Origin: Desulfocapsa sp.
Lineage (GTDB): Bacteria; Desulfobacterota; Desulfobulbia; Desulfobulbales; Desulfocapsaceae
Assembly (NCBI GenBank): GCA_030145625.1
Contig: JAQYVF010000001.1
Coordinates: 62,001 to 126,000, forward strand
DNA length: 64,000 nucleotides
Direction of reading: 5' to 3'
Shown here in pieces: positions 17,679 through 26,252 of this stretch. The notes beneath the pieces were generated by a model. It saw nothing but the letters and a program-made list of their open reading frames with translations. It did no database searches and had not been told where the DNA came from. Position 1 is the stretch's first letter, and every line of letters starts with the position of its first letter. The position numbers and the translations under genes are program-made.

Positions 17679-18851
17679 TTACCTGCCGCATACAGTTTTA
17701 TCCAGCATAGCGGGGATTCCTCCTTTTTCTTCGGGGGGGTAGCCCATGACTTCTTGCCATATCTCATCGCTCTCCATACAAAAATAGATGCAGGTTGAGG
17801 GGGCTGCAGAGCGCTTAAGAAGCGTATAGATATGTTTGTAAAGCTTGACCCGACGAGGACGAAAATAGCGTTTCTTGTTATCAAGTCCCTCTATAAATTC
17901 CTGGTAATAGATTCGTGATCCTGGAAAACGACGGGTGCCAATAGTTTTCAGGGAAGGTAGATATCGAAGAGCCCCTAAGGATATCCAGACGATCTGCTCG
18001 GCAGGAACTACCTGAAATAACTTTTTGATAGTTTCGGCATATCCCTGCTCCCAACCTGGATGATCGATGATTGGATCAAAATGAAAGGCTAGTTTATAAC
18101 CCCACTCTGCACATTGTCGAGCCGCAGCCAGTCGCTCATCCAGAGTTGCGGTGCGGATCTCTTCTTTTTCCATGATCGGAAGACTATTGAGTGACCAGGC
18201 AAGAACTGTCCTCCCGTTATGACGCAATTCTTTCAAATTCTCAATAACCCCACTCTTGGTTTTCAATTCAAGAACTCCCTGCTTTCGGTCTGCCATAAAC
18301 TCGACCAGTTTTGCACTGAGACAGGTGAGTCGATCCAGGGCCATCGAATCGGTAAACTCACCTGTGCCGATACGAAAAAAACGGTCAGGTTCACCGGCAA
18401 ATGCACGTTCAAGTTCATGGAACAGATCGTCCGTATTGACAAAAAAGGTGAGCCACGGTTTGTTGAGGTAGGCCTGAAGAATACAGTAGACACAATCCAT
18501 GGGACAGTTCATCCCTATGTTTAAGACCTGATAATCACAGCAGCGATACTCACGGGTACCTGGGCAGGGTTTGAAAAAATGCCCTCGATTTCTGCACAGC
18601 AGGAGATGGTGCTTGCCTTTTGTTAAATTGTCAGGATATTCACCTGGAATGCCATCGGGATCTTGCCGGTCTTCAATCACTGTATAAGGAAGAGCTGCAC
18701 GCTTTAGGATTTCACGGGTATAATCCAAATCAAGACAGGATTCTTCCACATGGATCTGTCGCACATAGAGCGAAGGGTCTTTCCACGATCTTGCCTGTGA
18801 CACTTTCTCACCATCCTTACTAAAGTGGTTACATATGACCTTTTTTATCAA
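17679..18851 (-). CDS. Spore-photoproduct-lyase-like radical SAM protein
   Basis: Radical SAM enzyme of the SPL family. True SplB repairs 5-thyminyl-5,6-dihydrothymine in germinating spores, while homologues in non-spore-formers have unknown substrates. The 390-aa protein has the cluster motif CPMDCVYC (Cys116, Cys120, Cys123, CxxxCxxC), preceded by a Cys-rich stretch (CPGTREYRCCDYQ) and followed by GTGEFTDSMALD and HFDPIIDHPGWEQGY, typical of the DNA-repair/SPL-like group. Nothing else here suggests sporulation. It stands alone, about 190 bp downstream of ssb in the same orientation. Confidence 0.82.
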   Translation of the reverse strand: MIKKVICNHFSKDGEKVSQARSWKDPSLYVRQIHVEESCLDLDYTREILKRAALPYTVIEDRQDPDGIPGEYPDNLTKGKHHLLLCRNRGHFFKPCPGTREYRCCDYQVLNIGMNCPMDCVYCILQAYLNKPWLTFFVNTDDLFHELERAFAGEPDRFFRIGTGEFTDSMALDRLTCLSAKLVEFMADRKQGVLELKTKSGVIENLKELRHNGRTVLAWSLNSLPIMEKEEIRTATLDERLAAARQCAEWGYKLAFHFDPIIDHPGWEQGYAETIKKLFQVVPAEQIVWISLGALRYLPSLKTIGTRRFPGSRIYYQEFIEGLDNKKRYFRPRRVKLYKHIYTLLKRSAAPSTCIYFCMESDEIWQEVMGYPPEEKGGIPAMLDKTVCGR

Positions 18852-18987
18852 ACACTACGGTACAAAAAACAACAAAATACAAAATATTATTGAAATATCC
18901 CACGATATCTTTGCATATGCCTCGAAGCAGCAAACCAACTTGATGCATAAAAAAACATTGCAAAGCTAAAGGGTATAGATGCTCAAC

Positions 18988-19902
18988 TTAGGTTGACAGC
19001 CGCCTTTTCAGATAAGGAGGGTTGGCGGGGATAATAAAGGGGATCATCGCTGGTCTGTCAAGGAGTGTTTTGCACCACTCTGCGGTTTGCAGATACCACT
19101 CGCCCTCTTCAGCCCGTTTATGCTTAACACAGCCATAACCATAAACGAGACACTTCCTCTGCAACTCCTGCAAAGAGAAAACAATCTGATCCCGGGATAA
19201 ATGGCCCTCACGTAAAAGGTCTAAAATTGCTCTGATTCGCAATGTGTCCATCCCTATCCGATACTGCCAGGAAACCTGATCTTCGCGTCCACCCTCTTTG
19301 ATAGTTAAGGGAGTGTCCACCAGAAGAAAAGGGTAACGGCTACTGGTGCGTAGCCAGAGGTCGTAGTCTTCACAACATCTCATTTCTTTATTGAACAGCC
19401 CGATCTCAGCAAAGAGTGCTCTTTTTACCATAACAGTTGACATGCCAACTGCGCAGAGCTGTAAGCAATGTGTGAAGATATCACCGTCCCCGGGTTGATG
19501 GATTTTTTTCTGGTTAAGATGAACTCCACGACGCAGCCACCGCTCTCTGGTGTGAGAAATCCACATTTCTGGTTTTTTTTCAAGTGCCGCGAACTGAACT
19601 TCGAGTTTCTTTTTTTGCCAGTGGTCATCCGAATCAAGAAAGGCCAGGAGAGAAAAACGAGATTCAAGAATCCCTCTGTTCCTGGCTGCTGCCGGGCCTT
19701 TATTTTCTTGATAAAAATAACGTACTGGAAAGCTGCACTGGGAGGCGAAGCGTGACACACAGGAGGCCGTGTCATCTGTCGATCCATCATCTATGACAAT
19801 AACTTCGCCGCAGGACAAAGTTTGATCTTGTACTGATTTAAGGGCTCGATCAAGAAAAGAAGCCCTATTGTAGCTCGGGATAATTACAGAAATGAAAGTC
19901 AT
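18988..19902 (-). CDS. Family 2 glycosyltransferase
   Basis: GT-A fold glycosyltransferase, 304 aa. It opens with SVIIPSYNRASFLDRALKS, has the nucleotide-sugar Asp pair in VIDDGSTDD and the metal-binding AFLDSDDHW around residue 93, and MRCCEDYDLWLR near residue 178 supplies the ED acceptor/catalytic-base region. There is no transmembrane segment, so it is cytoplasmic or peripheral. Cell-surface polysaccharide or LPS decoration is likely, but the sugar and acceptor cannot be read from the sequence. No other glycan genes adjoin it. Confidence 0.88.
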   Translation of the reverse strand: MTFISVIIPSYNRASFLDRALKSVQDQTLSCGEVIVIDDGSTDDTASCVSRFASQCSFPVRYFYQENKGPAAARNRGILESRFSLLAFLDSDDHWQKKKLEVQFAALEKKPEMWISHTRERWLRRGVHLNQKKIHQPGDGDIFTHCLQLCAVGMSTVMVKRALFAEIGLFNKEMRCCEDYDLWLRTSSRYPFLLVDTPLTIKEGGREDQVSWQYRIGMDTLRIRAILDLLREGHLSRDQIVFSLQELQRKCLVYGYGCVKHKRAEEGEWYLQTAEWCKTLLDRPAMIPFIIPANPPYLKRRLST

Positions 19903-20049
19903 ATTCGATCATGTACAGGGCAAGGAAAAGAAATAATCTGAATTAGAAGAGGATTTTTACACAGCAATACTGTATAATTTCGTGTTTATCAAGATAACTA
20001 CAACTTCATTTACCATCTTCGCGATGGTCACCCAATACAATCCAAGATT

Positions 20050-21585
20050 ATGAGCAGCAAAATACTTATCAATGCCACAAGCTATGAAATACGAATAGCT
20101 TTGGTCGAGAATGGCCAACTGGCTGAATTTCATCTACAACGCCCAACAGAAAAGGGTTTAGTAGGAAATATATACCGAGGCCGTGTGGTGAGAGTGCTTC
20201 CCGGAATGCAGGCAGCATTTATTGATGTCGGCCTGGAACGAACCGGTTTTCTCTACGTAGATGATGTCTATATTTCCAATGCCGATCTTGAAGCTCGGAT
20301 GATGAAAAAAGAGCTACCTCATGGGAAAACCGGAATAAGTTCCAGCAGCATGGCGGATACAGATATAAACCGTCATTCCGGAATGAATATAGAAGATCTT
20401 CTTACAGAGGGGCAGGAAATCACAGTACAGATTGGAAAAGATCCCATCGGTACTAAAGGAGCCAGGCTGACCTGTCATATTACCCTGCCATGCAGGAACC
20501 TGGTCTTTATGCCACTGACCGATCACATCGGTATTTCCAGAAAGATCGAGGCTGAGGAAATTCGACAAACCCTTAAAGAGCGTATTGAAATCCTGCGACC
20601 AACCGGCACAGGATTTATTGTCCGTACCGTTGCCGAACACGCAAGCCTGGAAGAACTTGAGGCGGACATGGAGTTTCTCCTTCTCCTCTGGGATGAGATT
20701 CAGGATATTTCCAACCGTTCCACTGTTCCTGCACTTATCTACGAAGATCTTGACATTACCTTTCGTTCTGTCCGCGATCTCTTCACCTCTGAAGTCAACA
20801 GTCTTATCCTGGATGACGAGAAGACCTATGAAAAACTGTCTCGCTTTGTCCAGACTTTTGCGCCTAAACTGCAGGATAGAATCTCATTTTACCAGGGGCC
20901 GTCACCGCTTTTTGAGGCTCATGGAATTGAAGTTGAAATCTCAAGGGCCATGGGGAAAAAAGTGTGGCTTCGCTCCGGCGGATACATCATCATTGAAACC
21001 ACCGAAGCATTGAGCGTTATCGATGTTAATACCGGGCGCTTTGTCGGTAAAAATGACCTTGAAGAAACCATATTCAAAACCAATATGGAAGCAGTTAAGG
21101 AAATTGCGTATCAGCTCAGATTGCGCAATATCGGCGGCATCATAATTATTGACTTTATTGACATGGAAGATGAGCTGCACAGAGAGGAATTATTCACCTC
21201 TTTTAAAGAAGCCGTGAAAAAAGACAAGAGCAGGGTCAATATCCTCAAGCTTACCGAATTCGGCCTGGTGCAGATGACGCGAAAGCGTAACAGTGAAAAT
21301 CTCAATCAGATGATGTGTGAACCTTGTCATTGTTGTGCCGGGGAAGGAGTCCTCAAGTCTCGACGCACCATCTGCTATGATATATTCAGAAAGATCTCTC
21401 GGAATACCCTGCGCAACAGCGGGACAAACATCACCCTAAAAGTCCACCCTCGGGTAGCAGACATGCTCCTCAACGAAGAGGGGGCCATTACCAACGAACT
21501 TGAAAGGGATACAGGCAAAAGACTCGTCATTGTTCCTGTCAAGAATATCCACATTGAGAAATATGAAATCAGCTGGGAGCGGTAG
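20050..21585 (+). CDS. rng: Ribonuclease G
   Basis: Endoribonuclease of the RNase E/G family acting on 16S rRNA 5' maturation and mRNA decay. The 511-aa length is that of RNase G, without the long RNase E scaffold tail. It has the S1-like domain (GNIYRGRVVRVLPGMQAAFIDVG, about residues 38-60), catalytic Asp residues in SVIDVNTGRF (about residue 325) and IIIIDFIDMED (about 368), and a CHCC motif around residue 428 corresponding to the Zn-link region. An insertion of about 25 polar residues after the S1 core (around 95-120) is slightly unusual. It is followed by the M23 peptidase gene after 74 bp. Confidence 0.94.
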   Translation: MSSKILINATSYEIRIALVENGQLAEFHLQRPTEKGLVGNIYRGRVVRVLPGMQAAFIDVGLERTGFLYVDDVYISNADLEARMMKKELPHGKTGISSSSMADTDINRHSGMNIEDLLTEGQEITVQIGKDPIGTKGARLTCHITLPCRNLVFMPLTDHIGISRKIEAEEIRQTLKERIEILRPTGTGFIVRTVAEHASLEELEADMEFLLLLWDEIQDISNRSTVPALIYEDLDITFRSVRDLFTSEVNSLILDDEKTYEKLSRFVQTFAPKLQDRISFYQGPSPLFEAHGIEVEISRAMGKKVWLRSGGYIIIETTEALSVIDVNTGRFVGKNDLEETIFKTNMEAVKEIAYQLRLRNIGGIIIIDFIDMEDELHREELFTSFKEAVKKDKSRVNILKLTEFGLVQMTRKRNSENLNQMMCEPCHCCAGEGVLKSRRTICYDIFRKISRNTLRNSGTNITLKVHPRVADMLLNEEGAITNELERDTGKRLVIVPVKNIHIEKYEISWER

Positions 21586-21659
21586 TTCTTCATCTTTTTC
21601 CAGCCAATTTGGCCCATTTTTTTTTATCATACTAAAAGTAAGACAAGGATTAAGAGACC

Positions 21660-23036
21660 ATGGTACGTTTGAAGCAGAAGTCGAGAAACAAGTCATTGTC
21701 AACCCGTTTTCTCCTGTTCTTCAGTCTGCTCCTTTTTGCTGCAGCTGCATATGGGTATATCACCTATTTTGAAGGAGAGAAGCCAACAATTCAGGGGAAA
21801 GACCTCCCTTCCTATATAGGTAAGAAAACAACTATCTCACTCTCCGTAAGTGATCAAAAAAGTGGGCTTCAAGATATCAGAATACTGGTCGTTCAGGGGA
21901 ACATTGAGAAAGAGGTTTTCTCCAAAACGTTTTCCCGTAAAGGCAACGGTCCCGTTGCCGGTCCGAACAGTGAAGAGGTTGTTGTGGAGCTTGATCCCAA
22001 AAAACTTGGATTACAGGAAGGTGAAGCAGTCATTAAGGCCCAGGTAAGAGATTTTTCATTGCGCAGCCTGCTTAAGGGAAACCTGAGCGAATTCTCTCAA
22101 ACAATACTTGTCGATACCAAAGCACCTCAAATCAGTATTATCCACAGCGAACGATACATTAAACCGGGAGGTGCCGGCATTGTCATTTACCGCGTAGACG
22201 ACAGTGTAAAACATGGTGTTATGATCAATGGAGATTACCATCCCGGATTTCCTCTCACCGATGGTTCCGACAATAAATACATCTCATATATTGCCCTGCG
22301 CTATTCAGCCAAAACAATCTCTGAATCAGCAATTTTTGCGTTAGACGCTGCAGGAAACCGTACTGTCAAACCATTTGTTCCTGAACTGAAGAACCCGCGC
22401 CAGAAAAAAGATCGTATTAACATTCCTGACAGTTTTCTTTCCAGAAAAATCCCGGAATTTGAAGAACATTACCCCGAAATGAAGGGGGATTTACTGCAAA
22501 AATATCTTTATGCCAATCGTGAAGTACGTAAAATAAATAATCAGAAAATCCATGACCTGTGCATGAATCAAACCCCGAAACGACTCTGGTCAGGAAAATT
22601 TCTTCGGATGGCAGGAAGTGGCAGAGCCGGTTTTGCCGATCACCGCACCTACTATTATGCGAACAAGGCGATAGACAAACAGGTTCATCTCGGTATGGAT
22701 ATCGCCTCCACCAAACATGCTGAAATAAAGGCTGCTGGGACCGGAACAGTGATCCATAGTGATTATCTGGGGATATACGGCAACATGGTCATGCTCGACC
22801 ATGGACAGGGTGTGTACAGTCTCTACTCCCATTTGAGTCAGATCAATGTCTCTCCGGGAGACAGTCTGAACCAAGGAGATATCCTCGGTTACTCCGGTAT
22901 CAGCGGTATGGCTGGTGGAGACCATCTCCATTTCTCAATGCTGATCAATGGTATTTTCGTTACCCCTATAGAATGGTGGGATCCAAACTGGATCACCGTT
23001 ACCATCGAAGAGCCGCTGCTTGATGCAAAATTTTAG
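21660..23036 (+). CDS. M23 family metallopeptidase, membrane-anchored
   Basis: Probable peptidoglycan endopeptidase (LytM-type) or an amidase activator. The 458-aa protein has a basic N-terminus, one membrane anchor (about residues 17-36) and two Ig-like periplasmic stretches, including GLQDIRILVVQG. A C-terminal peptidase_M23 domain follows, with HLGMDIAS (zinc His and Asp, around residue 343), HGQGVYSLYSHL (around residue 382) and DHLHFSM (final zinc His, around residue 422). All expected metal ligands are present, so it should be active. An AAGGA sequence lies ahead of the ATG. Confidence 0.9.
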   Translation: MVRLKQKSRNKSLSTRFLLFFSLLLFAAAAYGYITYFEGEKPTIQGKDLPSYIGKKTTISLSVSDQKSGLQDIRILVVQGNIEKEVFSKTFSRKGNGPVAGPNSEEVVVELDPKKLGLQEGEAVIKAQVRDFSLRSLLKGNLSEFSQTILVDTKAPQISIIHSERYIKPGGAGIVIYRVDDSVKHGVMINGDYHPGFPLTDGSDNKYISYIALRYSAKTISESAIFALDAAGNRTVKPFVPELKNPRQKKDRINIPDSFLSRKIPEFEEHYPEMKGDLLQKYLYANREVRKINNQKIHDLCMNQTPKRLWSGKFLRMAGSGRAGFADHRTYYYANKAIDKQVHLGMDIASTKHAEIKAAGTGTVIHSDYLGIYGNMVMLDHGQGVYSLYSHLSQINVSPGDSLNQGDILGYSGISGMAGGDHLHFSMLINGIFVTPIEWWDPNWITVTIEEPLLDAKF

Positions 23037-23209
23037 TGATATCGGAGACCCTGTAACTGTTTCGCTATCACAAATAGTGAGTCACTGTAGCGTATCTTGT
23101 ATGCGCCGCAGTGACTTGATTTAATACGCACCTCAGTAAGAAGCCTACTTATTTATAGTAAAAGAGATTAGACCAAAAAGAGTAGGAATTCAGGTAGCTG
23201 TATGCTCCC

Positions 23210-23377
23210 TTAATCTTCTACCTCATAATCCGGTTTTCCACAGAGTTTACAGCGTAACATGGGATCATTTTTATCAAAGATATATTCCCAGTCCTTTGCC
23301 CTAATCTCTTCTTCACGTTCACGACCACAGGCAACACAGACCCAGATGTCGCCCTCTTCTGTTTCAAATAAGTGCAT
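23210..23377 (-). CDS. 55-aa zinc-ribbon protein
   Basis: Small ORF with an excellent AGGAGG Shine-Dalgarno five bases before its ATG (23375-23377) on the minus strand, ending at TAA 23210-23212. It starts MHLFETEEGDIWVCVACGRE and carries two CxxC knuckles, CVAC at residues 14-17 and CKLC at 43-46, spaced like a rubredoxin-type or zinc-ribbon site, ending in an acidic tail. No recognised family. The strong start signal and paired cysteines make it likely real. It stands between the M23 gene (convergent) and the LptF-like gene (divergent). Confidence 0.72.
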   Translation of the reverse strand: MHLFETEEGDIWVCVACGREREEEIRAKDWEYIFDKNDPMLRCKLCGKPDYEVED

Positions 23378-23617
23378 GATTTCCTCCTGTTTTGCTGATT
23401 CAATTTGATCGTTGCATACACTATCTCAACTCTTTTAACAAGGATTACAACACCTATGAATTTTCCAGGATTCATACCAGTGGAGAGAAGAAAGACTGTT
23501 TTTCTCCCACCACACCAGTTCTTCCTTGTGGCCTTTTCCTTTTTTCTGTAAATTCGATCACGCAACGCAAACCAATTGCTGACTTAAACCCTTAACCCCT
23601 CCTCCGACCGCTTGGAA

Positions 23618-25114
23618 ATGATGCTCCGAACTATCAAGTTCCCAAAACTGCTTTACAGCTATCTGACTACTGAGATGCTGGCACCCTTTTTTGCCAGTTT
23701 TCTCATCATGAATAGTGTCTTCTTCCTAGTCAAACTTATTCCCTTTTTAAATGTTGTTTTAGAGTTGGAAATTGGATTCAGTGATTTTGTTCGCCTTTTC
23801 CTCTATCTCTTTCCAAATATGTTTCTCTATTCCATGCCCATGGCTGCGATGATGGGAGTTATCATCGGCTTTACGCGGCTGGCTAGTGATACAGAGATCC
23901 TCGCTTTCAAGGCAAGTGGAATCAGCCTGTATCAAATTGTTCCACCGGTTATTCTCGTTTCCGCTTTCATTGCCCTGCTCACCGGATATTTCTCAATCAG
24001 CTTGATCCCCAAGGCTGAAATCTCCATGAAACAGCTCATGTTTCAACTGGCAAAAGAAAAAATTGATAAAGGTATCAAAGAGCATCAATTTACCGAGGCC
24101 CTTGGCGACCTTGTCGTCTTTGTAGACTCTATCAATCCTGATACAGGTGAATGGCAAAATGTCTGGGTCTCAGACATGAGAGGACAGATAAATCCAATTA
24201 TAACCATGGCTCAATCCGGAACTATGAATGCTGAGATTGACAACATGCGTGTGAATATCACCCTGAAAAACGGAAGCCTGCATCGCCCGGATGAACGACG
24301 TTCTCAGATTATCAGTTTTGCCCAATATACCATCAACATCCCACTACAGCCTCCCACGGTTTTGGACGGAGAAGATGTAACGCTTCTTTCCACCGGCTCA
24401 ATGACCCTGCGTCAACTTCAAGAAACTGCCACATCCGTTGGCCGGGATACGCCAAATGGCCGTGAATGTCTGGTGCAGTTTCATAAACGCCTGGTTCTTC
24501 CTGTTGGCTGTTTTATCCTCAGTCTCCTGGGACTCCCTCTGGGATTGCAGGCCGGACCAGGAAGAAAGGGCCGGGGTATCCCCCTGGGTCTTGGTTTTTT
24601 TATTCTCTATTATCTTCTTTTTACTCTGGCTAAAATCTCAGCGGAGGAAAGTTCCTCGTCGGTCCTCCTTGCCATGTGGGTTCCAAACGTTATTTTTCTG
24701 ACTATCACAGCCTATTTTATCAGACAAGCGGCCAATGAACGTACAATCATACCGGAAAAGATAAAAGACTACTGGCTCTTCATATATGACAAACTGGTTT
24801 CTCCTTACCTGCAAAAAGTGAAAACCATACTGATCAAAGAGGTCAAAAAGAAATCATCCGACCAGCTATCGGCGAAGAATTCTCCCACCGTTCAAAATCT
24901 GGCAAGTAATCAATTCAGTTCTAATTATCTTACCGAGGGAACAATACATGGGAATGTTAAAAGTCATGTATATCACATTCCCGGCTGTGATTTCTACTAC
25001 TGTAAACACTGCACAATTGAATTTAAAAACGTGGAGGTGGCCGAACAATCAGGGTTCGAACCCTGTCGTTTCTGTAAACCACTTTTGGCAAAATTCAAAG
25101 ACGCTAAGAAATAA
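23618..25114 (+). CDS. LptF/LptG-family LPS export permease with C-terminal Ada-like zinc domain
   Basis: Inner-membrane component of the Lpt bridge that moves LPS to the outer membrane with LptB2. Tandem ATGs lie at 23618 and 23621, and TTG at 23612 is also open. About 498 aa. Residues about 1-390 are a YjgP/YjgQ permease: three N-terminal TM helices with FPNMFLYSMPMAAMMGVIIG, a periplasmic beta domain (about 130-275) and three C-terminal TM helices with GLPLGLQAGPGRKGRG. The last about 55 residues are unexpected: VYHIPGCDFYYCKHC...GFEPCRFCKPL, which reads like the Ada-type metal-binding domain. The usual second permease gene is not adjacent. Confidence 0.87.
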   Translation: MMLRTIKFPKLLYSYLTTEMLAPFFASFLIMNSVFFLVKLIPFLNVVLELEIGFSDFVRLFLYLFPNMFLYSMPMAAMMGVIIGFTRLASDTEILAFKASGISLYQIVPPVILVSAFIALLTGYFSISLIPKAEISMKQLMFQLAKEKIDKGIKEHQFTEALGDLVVFVDSINPDTGEWQNVWVSDMRGQINPIITMAQSGTMNAEIDNMRVNITLKNGSLHRPDERRSQIISFAQYTINIPLQPPTVLDGEDVTLLSTGSMTLRQLQETATSVGRDTPNGRECLVQFHKRLVLPVGCFILSLLGLPLGLQAGPGRKGRGIPLGLGFFILYYLLFTLAKISAEESSSSVLLAMWVPNVIFLTITAYFIRQAANERTIIPEKIKDYWLFIYDKLVSPYLQKVKTILIKEVKKKSSDQLSAKNSPTVQNLASNQFSSNYLTEGTIHGNVKSHVYHIPGCDFYYCKHCTIEFKNVEVAEQSGFEPCRFCKPLLAKFKDAKK

Positions 25115-25204
25115 TTCCTATTTTTTTGATAGCTTCCGGGACACGTGTGTAGACTGTTTTTCAAGACTGTAAAAGATGTATTTCTTACTGCCCCCTATTC
25201 TTAT

Positions 25205-25831
25205 TCAGACGGGTGACTCTATGGTCGCCTCTTCCAGGGCCTTTTTTAAGGCTGCAATGTGTACATAGCCGGCATAATGGACAGGACTCTTGCCGCTAAC
25301 CGGATCAAAGCCACTGGGATCTGCTGAACAGAAATATTGAACCTGTCGGGGAATTCGGATAAGTACGTCTTCCACAGTACATCCGATATATTCATGCAAC
25401 GCATGCCACGTAGCTCCACAGGGGGCACCTCGCAGAACCTCAATTTCAACAATCCTGTTATCCTTCAAAGCAATCTTGTACTCCGGCAGACCAAATTGAT
25501 CTCCATATGCACCAAGTTTTTTATTTTTCCCAAGTCCACAACACGTGAATGGTGTAAAACCACCACATTTTTTTCCAGCAGAAACCACAGGGATACCCTT
25601 AATTTGACAGAGTGTGATCAGATAGTCGACCAGATCCGGATGTTTCAGATAGTTTAAAACTAAATCTGCTGAGAAATTTTTATTAATGAAATTATCCGGA
25701 TCCTCTACAAAATCAGGTAAAAATGTATCAATTGAATAAATTCTTGCGATAGTGATTCCTTTTCCGAACCCCTGAACACCTTTTATCTTCTGTTCACCGG
25801 ATCCATGTTCCTGAAAAACGATTATTTCCAT
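25205..25831 (-). CDS. DUF166-like Cys-rich protein
   Basis: The 208-aa protein resembles the DUF166 family of methanogens and anaerobic bacteria, whose function is not established; the family name is from memory. Several cysteines sit in motifs that look structural or metal-binding: KKCGGFTPFTCCGLG (about residues 88-102), GAPCGATWHALHEYIGC (about 138-154) and QYFCSADPSG (about 167-176). There is no signal peptide or TM segment. It stands alone with a long non-coding region upstream and is convergent with the LptF-like gene. Confidence 0.65.
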   Translation of the reverse strand: MEIIVFQEHGSGEQKIKGVQGFGKGITIARIYSIDTFLPDFVEDPDNFINKNFSADLVLNYLKHPDLVDYLITLCQIKGIPVVSAGKKCGGFTPFTCCGLGKNKKLGAYGDQFGLPEYKIALKDNRIVEIEVLRGAPCGATWHALHEYIGCTVEDVLIRIPRQVQYFCSADPSGFDPVSGKSPVHYAGYVHIAALKKALEEATIESPV

Positions 25832-26252
25832 CTCTTCTCCCTATGAGTCACTCTAGGCAACTGAGTCAACAAAAAATACGCAAGCTGTTGAATACAATAT
25901 TCTTTTTTCTTGACAGTGAAAAATCATCAATATAAACTAAACTTTATGATAAGTGCCCTGACAGTAAGTGGCAATTTCAAAAGATACTTTTTTTTGCCAT
26001 CAAAGTAAGGAAACTCTTTGCAACATACTGAAAACGATGCTGAAGTGAGCAACAATATAGAATTTTATTTTTTCCTCAGAGTAAACAGTGTGCTACAACA
26101 ATGTAATATAAATGATGAACAGCATCCCACCTTTTTCGTATGGCAACACTACTATTCTATGAAGAAAATTCGAAATCCGTTTTAACGCGTACTCGACAAC
26201 TGTTTTCTCTGACAATACTCTTGTATCATATAGACACCACAACGAGGGCTCA
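25832..26252. other. 421-bp divergent intergenic region
   Basis: Non-coding DNA between the divergent DUF166-like gene and the roadblock-like pair. It is AT-rich and contains a good sigma-70 promoter candidate at 25910-25938. If that promoter serves the rightward genes it leaves a leader of about 300 nt. I see no recognisable riboswitch, small ORF with a ribosome-binding site or strong hairpin in that leader. Confidence 0.5.
25910..25938 (+). promoter_or_regulatory. Sigma-70-type promoter candidate
   Basis: TTGACA at 25910-25915, a 17-bp spacer and TAAACT at 25933-25938. The -35 is a perfect match, and spacing is optimal. It points toward the roadblock-like genes, leaving a leader of about 300 nt before the ATG at 26253. 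Confidence 0.5.

Noticed and set aside
23080-23116. Inverted repeat AGTCACTG / CAGTGACT after the M23 peptidase gene
   Set aside because: It could be a weak terminator, but the stem is short with a long loop and no T-run follows.
25050-25066. tRNA T-arm-like GGGTTCGAACCC
   Set aside because: It is inside the LptF-like coding region (G-F-E-P-C) and no acceptor or anticodon stems flank it.
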